From an uncultured Acidobacteriaceae bacterium (lineage in GTDB: Bacteria; Acidobacteriota; Terriglobia; Terriglobales; Acidobacteriaceae), in assembly GCA_903828675.1 (NCBI GenBank), contig CAIKND010000190.1:30393-94392 (forward strand): 64,000 nucleotides of DNA. The letters are read 5' to 3'. This document shows, in pieces, positions 18,376 through 27,734 of this stretch. Below the pieces are notes generated by a model. That model was not told the origin of the DNA, searched no databases, and was given only the letters and a program-made list of their open reading frames with translations. Each line of letters opens with the position of its first letter. Within the stretch, counting starts at the first letter, position 1. A program made the position numbers and the translations under genes.

Positions 18376-20106
18376 ATGAAGACTCGTCGTGAATTTGTGC
18401 AATCCAGCCTTTGTGCAGGCGCCTCGGCGTTCTTGCCCTTCCATCTCCAATCGCTATCGGGTGGTCACGAACAGAATACCCGCGGCAGCAAGCCTAATAT
18501 CGTCTTCATTCTCGCAGACGATATGGGATTCTCGGACATTGGATGTTACGGGTCGGAGATAGAAACCCCTCAACTCGATGAGCTGGCAAGCGGCGGATTG
18601 CGGTTTACAGACTTTCACAACTGCCCGCGCTGCTGCCCTTCCCGCGCGGCGCTCTTGACGGGTTTGTATTCTCATCAGGCAGGCATGGGCATGATGACAG
18701 CCGATCGCAAAATCTACCCATATCCCGCCTATGCCGGCGATTTGAGTCAGGATACTGTAACCATCGCCGAGGCGCTCAAGGCGGGTGGCTATACAACAAT
18801 GATGGCGGGGAAATGGCATCTGACGCCCTTGAACACAGGGCTCCATAATTATCCCTTGCAGCGCGGATTCGATCGCTACTATGGCATCATCAACGGTGCA
18901 GCTAGTTATTTCGACCCTGCCTCTCTCACCGATGGCAACGATCCAATTCAGGTCTCCAAAGAGGATAAAGATTATTATCTAACCGATGCCGTGGGCGATC
19001 GCTCCGCGCAGTTTATCGAAGATGCCGCAAAGGAGGGGAAGCCATTCTTTCTCTACGCCGCATTCACCGCGGGTCACTGGCCTCTCATGGCCCCGGAAAA
19101 GACCATTGCAAAATACAAAGGGAGATATGAAGCTGGTTGGGATGCGCTTCGGGCGGCAAGACATTCGAAGCAACTCTCCTTGGGAATCGTGCAGCGCGAG
19201 TGGGGGTTGACCCCTCGCGATCCGCGCGTCCCCGCCTGGGAATTCGCCTCCTTTCACGAATGGGAACAGCGCCGCATGGAAGTCTACGCGGCCCAGATCG
19301 ATCTGCTGGATCAAAACATCGGAAAGATTGTTGCTAAGCTGCGCCAGTTGGGCATCCTGGATAACACCATGATCTGTTTCATGTCGGATAACGGAGGAAA
19401 CGCAGAAGAGATGGCCCGCGTTTCCGAAGGCCAAGCCCGGCCCGCATATATGCCTCATTTAACGAGAGGCGGACTTCCCGTGAATCCCGGAAACGACCCG
19501 TCAGTCATGCCAGGATCTGCTACAACCTACCAGAGTTACGGTATCCCCTGGGGAAACACCAGTAATACACCCTTTCGCCTATACAAGCATTACGCCCATG
19601 AGGGAGGAATCTCAACGCCCTTCATTGTGCATTGGCCGCGCGGGATAAAACAGAAGGGCATCACCCACGCGGTGGGGCATGAGATCGACGTGATGCCGAC
19701 ATGCCTGGAGATGGCGGGAGTTGCGTATCCGGCATTGACCAAGGTCGGATCTCCGGCACCGGCGCTTGAAGGGAAGAGCCTCATTCCGGTCTTCGATGGA
19801 CGTCCGCTCGCGGAGCGCTCGCTCTTCTGGGAGCATGAGGGTAACAGCGCGATGCGCGATGGAAAGTGGAAGCTGGTCTCGCGTTTTCCCGACTCCTGGG
19901 AGCTATATGACATGGAGCACGACCGTACCGAGATGCATAATCTCGCCGATCGCTATCCTGATCGCCTGAGGAAGATGATCTCTACTTATGCGGCGTGGGC
20001 AAAGCGCGTAGGTGTGCAGCCATGGCCGATGCCGGAGACGCCGCGCGGCAGTGACCGAGATGGCTCTTTGCCAACGCCCGATTATCTGCTCAAAGATCGT
20101 CCGTAG
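18376..20106 (+). CDS. Tat-exported sulfatase (arylsulfatase family)
   Basis: An intact 577-residue sulfatase hydrolysing a sulfate ester, probably on a polysaccharide or small glycoside. The twin-arginine signal KTRREFVQSSLC is followed by PNIVFILADDMGFSDIGCYG, the calcium-binding Asp pair. The catalytic CCPSR motif has Cys86 as the residue to become formylglycine, and GKWHLTP follows. Maturation needs a formylglycine-generating enzyme, which is not in this window. The ATG at 18376 follows GGAG; a GTG one codon upstream is possible. It lies 110 bases after the frameshifted sulfatase in the same orientation, but the two are not close duplicates. Confidence 0.92.
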   Translation: MKTRREFVQSSLCAGASAFLPFHLQSLSGGHEQNTRGSKPNIVFILADDMGFSDIGCYGSEIETPQLDELASGGLRFTDFHNCPRCCPSRAALLTGLYSHQAGMGMMTADRKIYPYPAYAGDLSQDTVTIAEALKAGGYTTMMAGKWHLTPLNTGLHNYPLQRGFDRYYGIINGAASYFDPASLTDGNDPIQVSKEDKDYYLTDAVGDRSAQFIEDAAKEGKPFFLYAAFTAGHWPLMAPEKTIAKYKGRYEAGWDALRAARHSKQLSLGIVQREWGLTPRDPRVPAWEFASFHEWEQRRMEVYAAQIDLLDQNIGKIVAKLRQLGILDNTMICFMSDNGGNAEEMARVSEGQARPAYMPHLTRGGLPVNPGNDPSVMPGSATTYQSYGIPWGNTSNTPFRLYKHYAHEGGISTPFIVHWPRGIKQKGITHAVGHEIDVMPTCLEMAGVAYPALTKVGSPAPALEGKSLIPVFDGRPLAERSLFWEHEGNSAMRDGKWKLVSRFPDSWELYDMEHDRTEMHNLADRYPDRLRKMISTYAAWAKRVGVQPWPMPETPRGSDRDGSLPTPDYLLKDRP

Positions 20107-20362
20107 TGCCGATATCCCCATGGGTTTGGAGAAATTACTCCCACTGTAAGGGTTGCGGTGAACATCTCGTGTCACGGTCCCGCCCTGTAACACGGGCTCG
20201 CTCCTCTTCAGGGAAGTCCCCATCAGGGAAAAATCCTTGCGAATTTGATCCGATTTTGCGCGTTCTATCGGTTATGTAGGTAGGGAGAGATTGAGCACGA
20301 GTAGCCGGACCACCCCGTCCGATCTACATTCATTCCCCTCATAACCACAAAGGAGGATCACC

Positions 20363-21079
20363 ATGAAGCTGTTTCCACATTGCGCTGGAACAAAACTCGG
20401 ATCGCTACTTGCACTCACCGCCCTGATGTCAACCGCCGCAGGCGCAGGAGCCCAGACCTCCCCAAAACTCGCGCCTGTAGCCTCTGCAAGCCTTGCTATC
20501 CCGGTTACCGTCACCAACACCCCGCTTCCCGTGCAGGGCACCGTAAATGCCAATGTCACAGGCACCGTTGGCATCAACAGCCTCCCTGCCGTGCAGTTGG
20601 CGGGCACCCCGTCAGTTCAACTTGCCAGTTCCCCAACGCTGCCGGTGTACGTCGATGCGGAAAGAGCGGCGCGCAACGGCTTCAACGCGTCGTGTTTCAC
20701 GGGAAACGTCGATCCCGTCTATGGTCAGGCCAGCTGTTCTGTCCTGACGATTCCCGCAGGTCGTCAAGTCGTTCTCGAGACAATCTCGTGCCAGGCCGAG
20801 CTTGCTGCAGGACAAGGTCCAGGCGATGTGCAGCTCATTGTTCCGAACACCCCGTTTACTCCAGGTGGTCCTGACCACGTATCCCATCTGCTCACGCTCA
20901 CCAAGCAAGCGGGAGATTCGAGCATTGACATCTGGCGTATGACCTCCCCCCTCCGCGCCTACGGAAGCGCACCCGCACAGGGATCGGTGGATATTGGAGT
21001 CTTCTTTCGGGCCAACCCTTCAGCATCCGTCAATCAAGGAATTCTCTGCACGGTCTCCGGTTATTTGGTCAGCCAATAG
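20363..21079 (+). CDS. Exported protein of unknown function
   Basis: A 238-residue protein with a clear signal peptide (about 1-30, cut after GAGA-QT) and a strong AGGAGG ribosome-binding site. Residues 40-95 are a low-complexity Val/Thr/Pro/Leu stretch with repeated short beta-like units (VTNTPLPVQG, NVTGTVGINSLP, VQLAGTPSVQLA). The C-terminal ~130 residues are beta-rich with four cysteines that could form two disulfides. I do not recognise a family. It is monocistronic, with ~250 bases upstream and ~540 downstream. A surface or periplasmic structural role is possible but unsupported. Confidence 0.7.
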   Translation: MKLFPHCAGTKLGSLLALTALMSTAAGAGAQTSPKLAPVASASLAIPVTVTNTPLPVQGTVNANVTGTVGINSLPAVQLAGTPSVQLASSPTLPVYVDAERAARNGFNASCFTGNVDPVYGQASCSVLTIPAGRQVVLETISCQAELAAGQGPGDVQLIVPNTPFTPGGPDHVSHLLTLTKQAGDSSIDIWRMTSPLRAYGSAPAQGSVDIGVFFRANPSASVNQGILCTVSGYLVSQ

Positions 21080-21624
21080 ACAGGTCCTGGTACGGGACCC
21101 ATGCCGTGGCGGATCGACGTGACTCGACGAGATCCAAAGAATACGCCAACGCGGTTTTCGCCGGAGACGCGTCGAGTCTATAGATTCTTGGAAGTCCATC
21201 CAGATTCTCCATCTTCGGGGCTCCCAGGCGCGTATGGTGGAGAATCTGGGTGGTGATTATCAGTACTGGACCTAGTGCGAGCAAATCCATGTTCTCTGGC
21301 GGGACACCCCTGGACTCGCCTCCGCGCCTTCCATGGAAAAGCTGCGAATCAATAATTCGACTCACACTCTCTGTGAGCAGTGCTCCTCTCGGCAAGCTTT
21401 CAGCGTGCGGCTCACCCACCCTCAAACTGCCGCAGCCAGATCTCTATTAGGCCCTTCGCCGTGGCAAAGGTAGAAGCCGGCATCCATCGGGGCATATCAA
21501 TGGAGAAGCCGAGCCGCCATGCGTTTCCAGTCAGTGTTGTCAAGCATCTGGCAGGTGGTTGTCTATCAGCAAATAGAGCTCCAACCGATTCAGGTAAACT
21601 CCCGGGAAAGGCGAGTTGGGGCTT
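21080..21624. other. Intergenic region with a long inverted repeat
   Basis: About 540 bases without a convincing gene. It contains the 16-18 bp stem described separately at 21196-21253 and a smaller near-palindrome at about 21174 (GAGTCTATAGATTC). Open frames on both strands lack recognisable content. Confidence 0.5.
21196..21253. repeat. Long inverted repeat / stem-loop
   Basis: CCATCCAGATTCTCCA at 21196-21211 pairs over all 16 positions (one G-T wobble) with TGGAGAATCTGGGTGG at 21238-21253, and two more inner pairs are possible, leaving a loop of about 22 bases. It lies 117 bases after the exported-protein stop. There is no following T-run, so it is not a classical intrinsic terminator. 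Confidence 0.7.
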
Positions 21625-22206
21625 ATGGAAGCTGCGGTCACTTCAGACATCACGCTGTTGCTGCGCGAGTGGAGCGGCGGCGATCGCCTTGCGCTAAACC
21701 GCCTGGTGCCCATCGTGCATGGTGAGCTTGAGCGGATCGCGGGCCGCAATCTGCGCAGGCGTGGCGCAAATGACACGTTGACTCCGGCGGCGCTCGTCAA
21801 TGAGGCCTATCTGCGCCTGTGCAGGCTGACTACCGTTGATTGGAATGACAGGACGCACTTCTTTGCGGTTTCCGCTCAACTGATGCGTCGCATCCTGGTC
21901 GATCACGCCCGGGCCCGATGTGCGGAAAAACGCGGCGGCGGGCTACTCGTCACGCTCTCAGACGATATTGGATTCCCCGCGGTGCGGGCACCTGATCTTT
22001 TGGATCTGGATACCGCGTTGAATGAACTCGAGGCATTGGACGCACGCCAGGCTCGCATCGTGGAGCTTCGCTTTTTTACTGGCCTGTCCGTGGAGGAAAC
22101 CGCTGTCGCGCTCGACATCTCGTGCCCGACAGTCAAACGCGATTGGGCAGTGGCCAAAGCATGGATGAGACGCCGTCTTCACGGCAACAAGACTCAGCAA
22201 GCGTAA
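21625..22206 (+). CDS. ECF-type RNA polymerase sigma factor
   Basis: A ~193-residue sigma-70 family factor with only regions 2 and 4, of the TIGR02999-like ECF group common in acidobacteria and planctomycetes. Region 2 covers about 5-90, including LTPAALVNEAYLRL and WNDRTHFFAVSAQLMRRILVD in two steps; region 4 has the helix-turn-helix LSVEETAVALDISCPTVKRDW near 150-175. The ATG at 21625 is preferred over a TTG three codons upstream. The 3' end overlaps the kinase gene by 46 bases. No anti-sigma factor is adjacent, so control by the kinase is a reasonable inference. Confidence 0.88.
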   Translation: MEAAVTSDITLLLREWSGGDRLALNRLVPIVHGELERIAGRNLRRRGANDTLTPAALVNEAYLRLCRLTTVDWNDRTHFFAVSAQLMRRILVDHARARCAEKRGGGLLVTLSDDIGFPAVRAPDLLDLDTALNELEALDARQARIVELRFFTGLSVEETAVALDISCPTVKRDWAVAKAWMRRRLHGNKTQQA

Positions 22207-24854
22207 GGCAAGTTGAGTGGCGGGCCGTGACGGAACTTTTCGATCGTTGCCTGGGGCTGGCTCCTGCGGAGCGAGAGCAGATTCTTGCGATCGCAAACGC
22301 CACGGTTTCCTGCGAAGTTCGCTCACTCCTTGAAAATGCAGACCCGGATTTGGAATCGTTCCTAAGTCCGGTGGACCAGATTCTCAGCCCATCTCAGGGC
22401 GTGCCGCAGCAGATTGGCGCCTACCGTATAGAACGGTTGCTTGGACAAGGCGGGATGGGTACCGTTTTTCTGGCACGCAGAGTGGGCGAGTTCGACCAGT
22501 TGGTTGCAGTCAAACTCATCCGGCGCGACTTCGGATCTGCCGCTGACTCGCTGGCGATCCGCTTCCGGCAGGAGCGCCAGATCCTAGCCACTCTCCAGCA
22601 TCCGTACATCGCGCACCTGATCGACGGAGGCACCAGCGACGCTCACCCTTACCTCGTGGTCGAATACGTGCCCGGCCTGCGCATCGATGAATACTGCAAC
22701 GTGCATCACCTTGCCATTCGACAGCGCATTGAACTGTTCCTCAAGGTCTGCGGAGCTGTGCAGTACGCCCATCAAAACTTGATCGTTCACCGGGATCTCA
22801 AGCCCGCAAACGTCCTCGTTCTTGATGACGGCACTCCCAGACTCCTTGACTTCGGCATCGCGAAACTACTAAGCGACGATAACAGCGCCCCTAATCTCAC
22901 GCGCACTGAGATGCGAGTCTTCACCCCGACATACGCAAGTCCCGAACAGTTGCGCGGGGAACGGGTGGGGACAGCGAGTGACGTCTATTCGCTGGGTGTG
23001 ATGCTCTATGAGCTTCTGACCGGCCAGAAGCCGCATCTTGTGAATGCCGACTCTGAATACGCGGTGCTCGATGCGGTGTGTCGCCAGACACCGCCGTCTG
23101 CGAGCGCGGCGATCAAGCGGTACTCGGGGGAAGAGAAAGAAGCAAGAGCGGCGGAAAGAAAGACAGCGTATGCAAGCTGGGGCAAAGCCTTGCGGAATGA
23201 CCTGGATCTAGTCCTTTCAAAGGCCATTTCTGCCGACATTTGCCGGCGCTACCAATCGGTGGAACAATTCGCATCCGATCTGAACCGCTACCTGGCGCAC
23301 CTTCCCATCACCGCGCGCAAGGACACATGGATCTACCGGGCACAAAAATTCTGGAGCCGGCACAAAGCTTTGGTCTCCGTCGCTGCAGCAGCTATTCTTC
23401 TCGTCCTCGCTGCCGGGCTTGCTTTGTTGCGCGAGTATCGTATCGCAATTCAACAAAAGCAGAGGGCAGAACGAAGATTTGACGATTTGCACGCCCTTGC
23501 CAAATCAAACGTGACAGAGGTACAGGATGCGCTGGATCGCATTCGGGGAGGGACCGAAGTACGTGCATTAATTCTGCAGCGCACGGTTCAATACCTTGAC
23601 AGCCTCGCCGCGGAAAAGGATAACGACATCAACCTTCAGAGGGATCTGGCCTCCACCTACCAGATACTTGCTCAAAGGCTTGGGAATCCGGCATCTGGAA
23701 ATCTGGGAGACACGGCGGGAGCCAATGCAAATTACGACCGGAGTATTCGGATCCGAGAATCAATCGTTGCCCAGCCTCAGTCAAATGAGAAAGACAAACT
23801 GCAGCTAATCGAGGTGCGCCGTCACAAGGGGCTAATGCAATTCAGCGCTGGACATCTGGAGGCGGCAAGACAGACTCTAGTCGAGGCAGCCAACGCGAGC
23901 GATGCGATTTTGGCGGGCAATCCGCATGACATAATAGCGGTGCTTATTTTAGTAAGCATGACGCATCGTTCGCTCGCTGACATACTCGAGGATGACGCTG
24001 AATCGAACCTCGCGGATCCAGTGCAGGCTCTGCGTCACGCCGATACCGCTCTTGAGGCAGCGAGGAAGGCTTACGAAAGGCAACCCAGCAGTTTGAACCT
24101 GCTTTGGAACCTGATCAACGTGCAAGAGACGAAGGCGCATGTGCTGGCTGAGAATGGGCACGCGGAAGAGGGAATGAATCTCGAAAAATCCACTTTGGAT
24201 TTGGCGAAAGAATCAAGCGGTCATCTGACCGCGGCTGAAGAGCAAATTCTTTTATTCACCACCTATAAGTATGGTTTGATGATTTCTGAAAAAGATCCGC
24301 TCGGCGCTCGTCCCTGGCTTGATGGCCCGGTCTCCGCAGTCGTGAGTGCTCGAGCATCCGATCCAGCCGATATGAAGATGGCCGGCTGGTCAGCTATCGG
24401 AATGACGATGGCCGGCAATGTCCACCGGCTCGCGGGCGAACGTGCCAAAGGCCTGAAGATGATGGACAAGGGAATGGGGCAGTTGACGGGGCTGCTAGCA
24501 AAATCTCCAGCTGCGGCAGGGCAGCTCTATTTTGCGCTCGCCGCAGGCTATCGAGGCCTCGCTGATGAGGCTCTCAAGAGCGGCAAGACGAAGGAGGCTA
24601 TCCGTGAGTATCAAAACGCTGACCGAGTCTATGCGGAAGACGGAGCGAAGATTCCCGACGATCTCGGGGTGTACGCAAAGCGCTCCGAGAATCAGTTGAG
24701 CCTCGCCGTTGCGGAAGCAAAGTTGGGGATGGCGAAACAAGCGGCCGCCGATCGCAAACTCGCGCTCGAATATGCCGACCGAGTTTTGCGAATCCATCCG
24801 GACAACCCGGAAGTTCAAAAGCTCAAGCTGAGAGCCATCGCAATGAAGAACTAG
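22161..24854 (+). CDS. Membrane Ser/Thr protein kinase with C-terminal sensor region
   Basis: An ~897-residue PknB-type kinase. An N-terminal helical segment (about 10-60) is followed by the kinase domain: glycine loop GQGGMGTVFLAR, Lys118 in VAVKLIRRD, catalytic Asp212 in HRDLKPANV and Asp230 of DFG. One membrane helix lies at about 403-425 (LVSVAAAAILLVLAAGLALL). Then a coiled-coil segment and a long helical, TPR-like periplasmic part follow. The ATG at 22161 lies inside the sigma gene; a GTG at 22122 is an alternative. The overlap suggests co-translation and a functional kinase-sigma pair. The signal sensed is unknown. About 35 extra charged residues (EEKEARAAERK) sit in the kinase C-lobe. 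Confidence 0.92.
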   Translation: MDETPSSRQQDSASVRQVEWRAVTELFDRCLGLAPAEREQILAIANATVSCEVRSLLENADPDLESFLSPVDQILSPSQGVPQQIGAYRIERLLGQGGMGTVFLARRVGEFDQLVAVKLIRRDFGSAADSLAIRFRQERQILATLQHPYIAHLIDGGTSDAHPYLVVEYVPGLRIDEYCNVHHLAIRQRIELFLKVCGAVQYAHQNLIVHRDLKPANVLVLDDGTPRLLDFGIAKLLSDDNSAPNLTRTEMRVFTPTYASPEQLRGERVGTASDVYSLGVMLYELLTGQKPHLVNADSEYAVLDAVCRQTPPSASAAIKRYSGEEKEARAAERKTAYASWGKALRNDLDLVLSKAISADICRRYQSVEQFASDLNRYLAHLPITARKDTWIYRAQKFWSRHKALVSVAAAAILLVLAAGLALLREYRIAIQQKQRAERRFDDLHALAKSNVTEVQDALDRIRGGTEVRALILQRTVQYLDSLAAEKDNDINLQRDLASTYQILAQRLGNPASGNLGDTAGANANYDRSIRIRESIVAQPQSNEKDKLQLIEVRRHKGLMQFSAGHLEAARQTLVEAANASDAILAGNPHDIIAVLILVSMTHRSLADILEDDAESNLADPVQALRHADTALEAARKAYERQPSSLNLLWNLINVQETKAHVLAENGHAEEGMNLEKSTLDLAKESSGHLTAAEEQILLFTTYKYGLMISEKDPLGARPWLDGPVSAVVSARASDPADMKMAGWSAIGMTMAGNVHRLAGERAKGLKMMDKGMGQLTGLLAKSPAAAGQLYFALAAGYRGLADEALKSGKTKEAIREYQNADRVYAEDGAKIPDDLGVYAKRSENQLSLAVAEAKLGMAKQAAADRKLALEYADRVLRIHPDNPEVQKLKLRAIAMKN

Positions 24855-24860
24855 CGGGTG

Positions 24861-24905
24861 GGAAGCTGAAGGCTGCCTGCTGGCAGTTGGCAAGCATCAG
24901 CTTCC
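24861..24905 (+). terminator. Hairpin after kinase gene
   Basis: GGAAGCTGA pairs perfectly with TCAGCTTCC, enclosing a second small stem CTGCC/GGCAG. It starts 7 bases after the kinase stop. There is no T-run, so it is terminator-like or an mRNA-end stabiliser rather than a classical intrinsic terminator. Confidence 0.5.
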
Positions 24906-25070
24906 TTCACCAGAGGTTTGTACTTGCTTCAACCGAACGGCGAAGGTTGGGACGGGCTTTGTGATTTGCTCTGGCGTCGTGAAACGATCTGCTGCGCAGC
25001 CTTTGCATCCTGTCGCGGCCTACCTTGTCACTACTCAACATCCAGTCGCACGCGGTATGCTGGTCGCGTC

Positions 25071-26096
25071 ATGATAAAGCGCATTTCATTTTTCTTTCTA
25101 TTTGCAACTGCATCTCTGCTTACGGCACAGACGCCGACGGCTGTTGTCGCGCCGGGTGATGTGACAAAGGCGCATGAAGCGCTTCAGCGTGATCACCCCG
25201 ACGAGGCCATTGCCGTGCTGCAAAAGATGGCAACAGAGCAGCCTTCGACGAAGGGCGTGCAACACGAATTGGGCCTCGCTTATTACCGAAGCGGAAAACT
25301 CATTGACGCCCGGAACGCATTTGCGCTGGCGATGCAGCAGGACCCTGACGACAAGGAATCCGTGCAGATGGAGGGGTTGGTGCTCTATCGCATGGGCCAG
25401 CCGGCTGCGGCCATCCCCTTTTTGGAACGCGTCTTGCAGTGGATGCCAAATGCCAACACTGACGCCCAGCACGTTCTGGGACTCTGCTACCTGAATGCGC
25501 GCCGGTACGATGACGCGCGCACTTCGTTTGCTGCGCAATTTGCCTTGCCGCCGGACTCGGCAGGAGCCTACCTCTTGCTGGGCTCCATGCTGCGGCACGC
25601 AAACCTGCCGGATCTGGCTGCGGTGCAGGCGCAAAAGGCCGTGGATCTTTCGCCCAGCCTGCCCCTCGCGCACTTCATGCTTGGCGAGGTAGCTCTGTAT
25701 AAATCGGATGTTACCCAGGCCATTTCGGAGTTCGAAGCAGAGCGCCGCATCAACCCGGACTACGCGCCCGTCTATGACAGGCTGGGCGATTCCTATCTTC
25801 GCGTGGACAAACTGGAAGAGGCGCAACAAGCACTCGCCAAGGCAATCGCGTTGGACACAACTATCACAGGCGCATTCATCAAGATGGGAAAGGTGCTGCT
25901 TCGCCGCCAGGATGTGCAGACTGCAGTCATGTATCTGCAACACGCGGAGAAGATGGATCCCAACGACTTCACTACGCATAGCCTGCTTTCTCAGGCCTAC
26001 CATCGCATCGGGCGTGAAGAAGAGGCGAAGCGGGAAAGCGCGCTAGCATCAAAGATTCATGCAGACAAACAAGTGGTGCTAGGCGACGGGAAATAG
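25071..26096 (+). CDS. Exported TPR-repeat protein
   Basis: A 341-residue protein with a signal peptide (MIKRISFFFLFATASLL, cut near LTA-QT) followed by about eight consecutive tetratricopeptide repeats, recognisable by A-x-G-Y/L-x-x-A spacing, such as GVQHELGLAYYRSGKLIDA and APVYDRLGDSYLRVDKLEEA. It probably acts as a periplasmic protein-interaction scaffold. The ATG at 25071 is preferred because it places the signal sequence at the N-terminus; the frame is open upstream to 24918. It lies between the kinase and the convergent regulator gene. No partner can be assigned. Confidence 0.82.
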   Translation: MIKRISFFFLFATASLLTAQTPTAVVAPGDVTKAHEALQRDHPDEAIAVLQKMATEQPSTKGVQHELGLAYYRSGKLIDARNAFALAMQQDPDDKESVQMEGLVLYRMGQPAAAIPFLERVLQWMPNANTDAQHVLGLCYLNARRYDDARTSFAAQFALPPDSAGAYLLLGSMLRHANLPDLAAVQAQKAVDLSPSLPLAHFMLGEVALYKSDVTQAISEFEAERRINPDYAPVYDRLGDSYLRVDKLEEAQQALAKAIALDTTITGAFIKMGKVLLRRQDVQTAVMYLQHAEKMDPNDFTTHSLLSQAYHRIGREEEAKRESALASKIHADKQVVLGDGK

Positions 26097-26127
26097 AACC
26101 CGTTCATTTGCGCAGCGCGCCAGGCTC

Positions 26128-27378
26128 TCAATGTACGCGGATGGCCACCATACGGATTTGAAGCGGAACGCCGCCGACGATCGTTGTCTCAAGCACAGCC
26201 TCAAACGGGCGGATTTCACCTTTGGGGCCAGTGACTTTCTTGATCAGTTCAGCGGCAGTTTCTGGCCGGCAGACAAATTCAACTGCTGCCTGTGTTCCAA
26301 ACGTAGTGAGCCCGCTGAAGATCAGGATGTATTTTCCTGGTTGAACACCAGGCAGTAACGCCAGAATCGCGTAATCGCTCGTAAGCGGATGTTCCGGCCT
26401 GGAGAAGATTGCAGGTTCGCCCTGTTTGGGATTGTGGTTTACGACGCCGGCCGAATCCGCCTGAGCCTCCATCGTAAAGTCCGTGGTCGATGGAAGGGCG
26501 CGCAGCGAGGGGTTCTCGGCCCGCGATCCGATAAAGATCAGGTTACGCAGTTCGGCTTCATCCCAGGTAACGAGCCGACTCCTCTTCAGAATGAACGTTG
26601 CCCGGTGCGAATCGAAAAGCCGGGTCAGGGTGTAGACAGAGGCCAACTCACCGATGCCGGTGTAGGTGTCAACATATTTTCCCTGCTGCCCGTCGGTCGA
26701 GGTTTCTGGAGGGGCGTAACGCAGCCCGTTTGTCGAGTCTCCAGTGAACAAGGCGTTGCTGTAAATCACCACGGGCGATTCGCCCGTCAAAAACGGATGC
26801 CAAAAGACGTCAACTCCAGATTGAGATTCCTGCGGTTTGTCCCACGGGTGCCAGAACAGAATTCCAATCGTCGTCAAGATCAGAATCACCGCAAAAACAA
26901 GCATCCGGTTTGGTCTGTGCAACTCGGGAACGCGCAAGCGCGACTGGAGGCTCGGCATCGCCTCTGGTGCTCCAGAATGCGGAGCAGTTCCCGCGGGTGC
27001 GCCCTCGGCGGTGCGCTTGCTCGGATCAAAAGTAGGAAGGTAATGCCCTTTGGGCATTGTTATGACCGTCTCTTCAGCCAAACCTTCCTGTGCGAAATAC
27101 GACTCGAGCTTCTGTCTCAGGAGACGTGCGTGGGTGCGCACAATACTGTCTTCACTTGAGTTGTATCCCGGGTGCCTGCCAAAGACACGAATCCCGATTT
27201 GTTGTTCGGTCGCCTCTTCCGGCGCTCCTCGAATGGCGCATTCCGCCACATAGGACAGAAACTGGCAGAGCCGGGGAGAGGACTTGAAATGCTGGCTTGC
27301 GGCAATCCGCTCTACAAGAGCCCAGCGGGGATCGCTGTGAGCTTGAGAGGCGACCTTCGAGTTTGCATTTACGGGCAA
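26128..27378 (-). CDS. Membrane-tethered putative regulator with acidobacterial N-terminal domain
   Basis: A 416-residue protein. Residues ~20-118 match a domain I recall at the N-terminus of many acidobacterial signalling proteins: SPRLCQFLSYV, then IGIRVFGRHPGYN, IVRTHARLLRQKLE and MPKGHYLPTF. It is usually fused to TPR, TolB-like or cyclase parts. One transmembrane helix follows (about 158-177) and the rest, ~230 residues, would be periplasmic, with no recognised family. The start appears to be TTG, as a stop lies two codons upstream. It diverges from the TonB receptor at 27.7 kb, so control of that locus is plausible. DNA binding by the N-terminal domain is not established here. Confidence 0.7.
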   Translation of the reverse strand: MPVNANSKVASQAHSDPRWALVERIAASQHFKSSPRLCQFLSYVAECAIRGAPEEATEQQIGIRVFGRHPGYNSSEDSIVRTHARLLRQKLESYFAQEGLAEETVITMPKGHYLPTFDPSKRTAEGAPAGTAPHSGAPEAMPSLQSRLRVPELHRPNRMLVFAVILILTTIGILFWHPWDKPQESQSGVDVFWHPFLTGESPVVIYSNALFTGDSTNGLRYAPPETSTDGQQGKYVDTYTGIGELASVYTLTRLFDSHRATFILKRSRLVTWDEAELRNLIFIGSRAENPSLRALPSTTDFTMEAQADSAGVVNHNPKQGEPAIFSRPEHPLTSDYAILALLPGVQPGKYILIFSGLTTFGTQAAVEFVCRPETAAELIKKVTGPKGEIRPFEAVLETTIVGGVPLQIRMVAIRVH

Positions 27379-27734
27379 ATCTCACCACACTGCTTCAGTC
27401 CGGTATGCGCAAGTCTATTATCCAGTCAATTCACATGTCAAATTGATGGAAAACAATCAGTTAAACCTCAAAATCACCGTGAAAAACGTTGCCGAATGTT
27501 TATTGCGAAAGCCAATATCCAACCCGTAAGCAAGGGGTAAGCCATCAGTTGCGTACTCCGCTTTCGATGAGAGGCATAGCCCTTGGCTCTCTTGTATGGT
27601 CGTTCCGGCATTCAGATGCGTTGTTGAGGAAAGGTACAGGAAACCACTACGAAGGATCAAGGGCACAAAAAAGCAATGCGGCGTCATTCCTCGCAGGCGC
27701 CCCAGCCGGTGTATTCAACTCAGGAGCCAGCAAA
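27379..27734. promoter_or_regulatory. Divergent intergenic region of the glycan locus
   Basis: About 355 bases between the regulator and the TonB receptor gene, AT-richer than its surroundings around 27410-27530. Both promoters should lie here. No confident -35/-10 pair or operator palindrome was identified. AGGAG nine bases before 27735 marks the receptor start. Confidence 0.45.

Noticed and set aside
24918..25070. Longer start for the TPR protein
   Set aside because: The extension would place ~50 residues before an obvious signal peptide.
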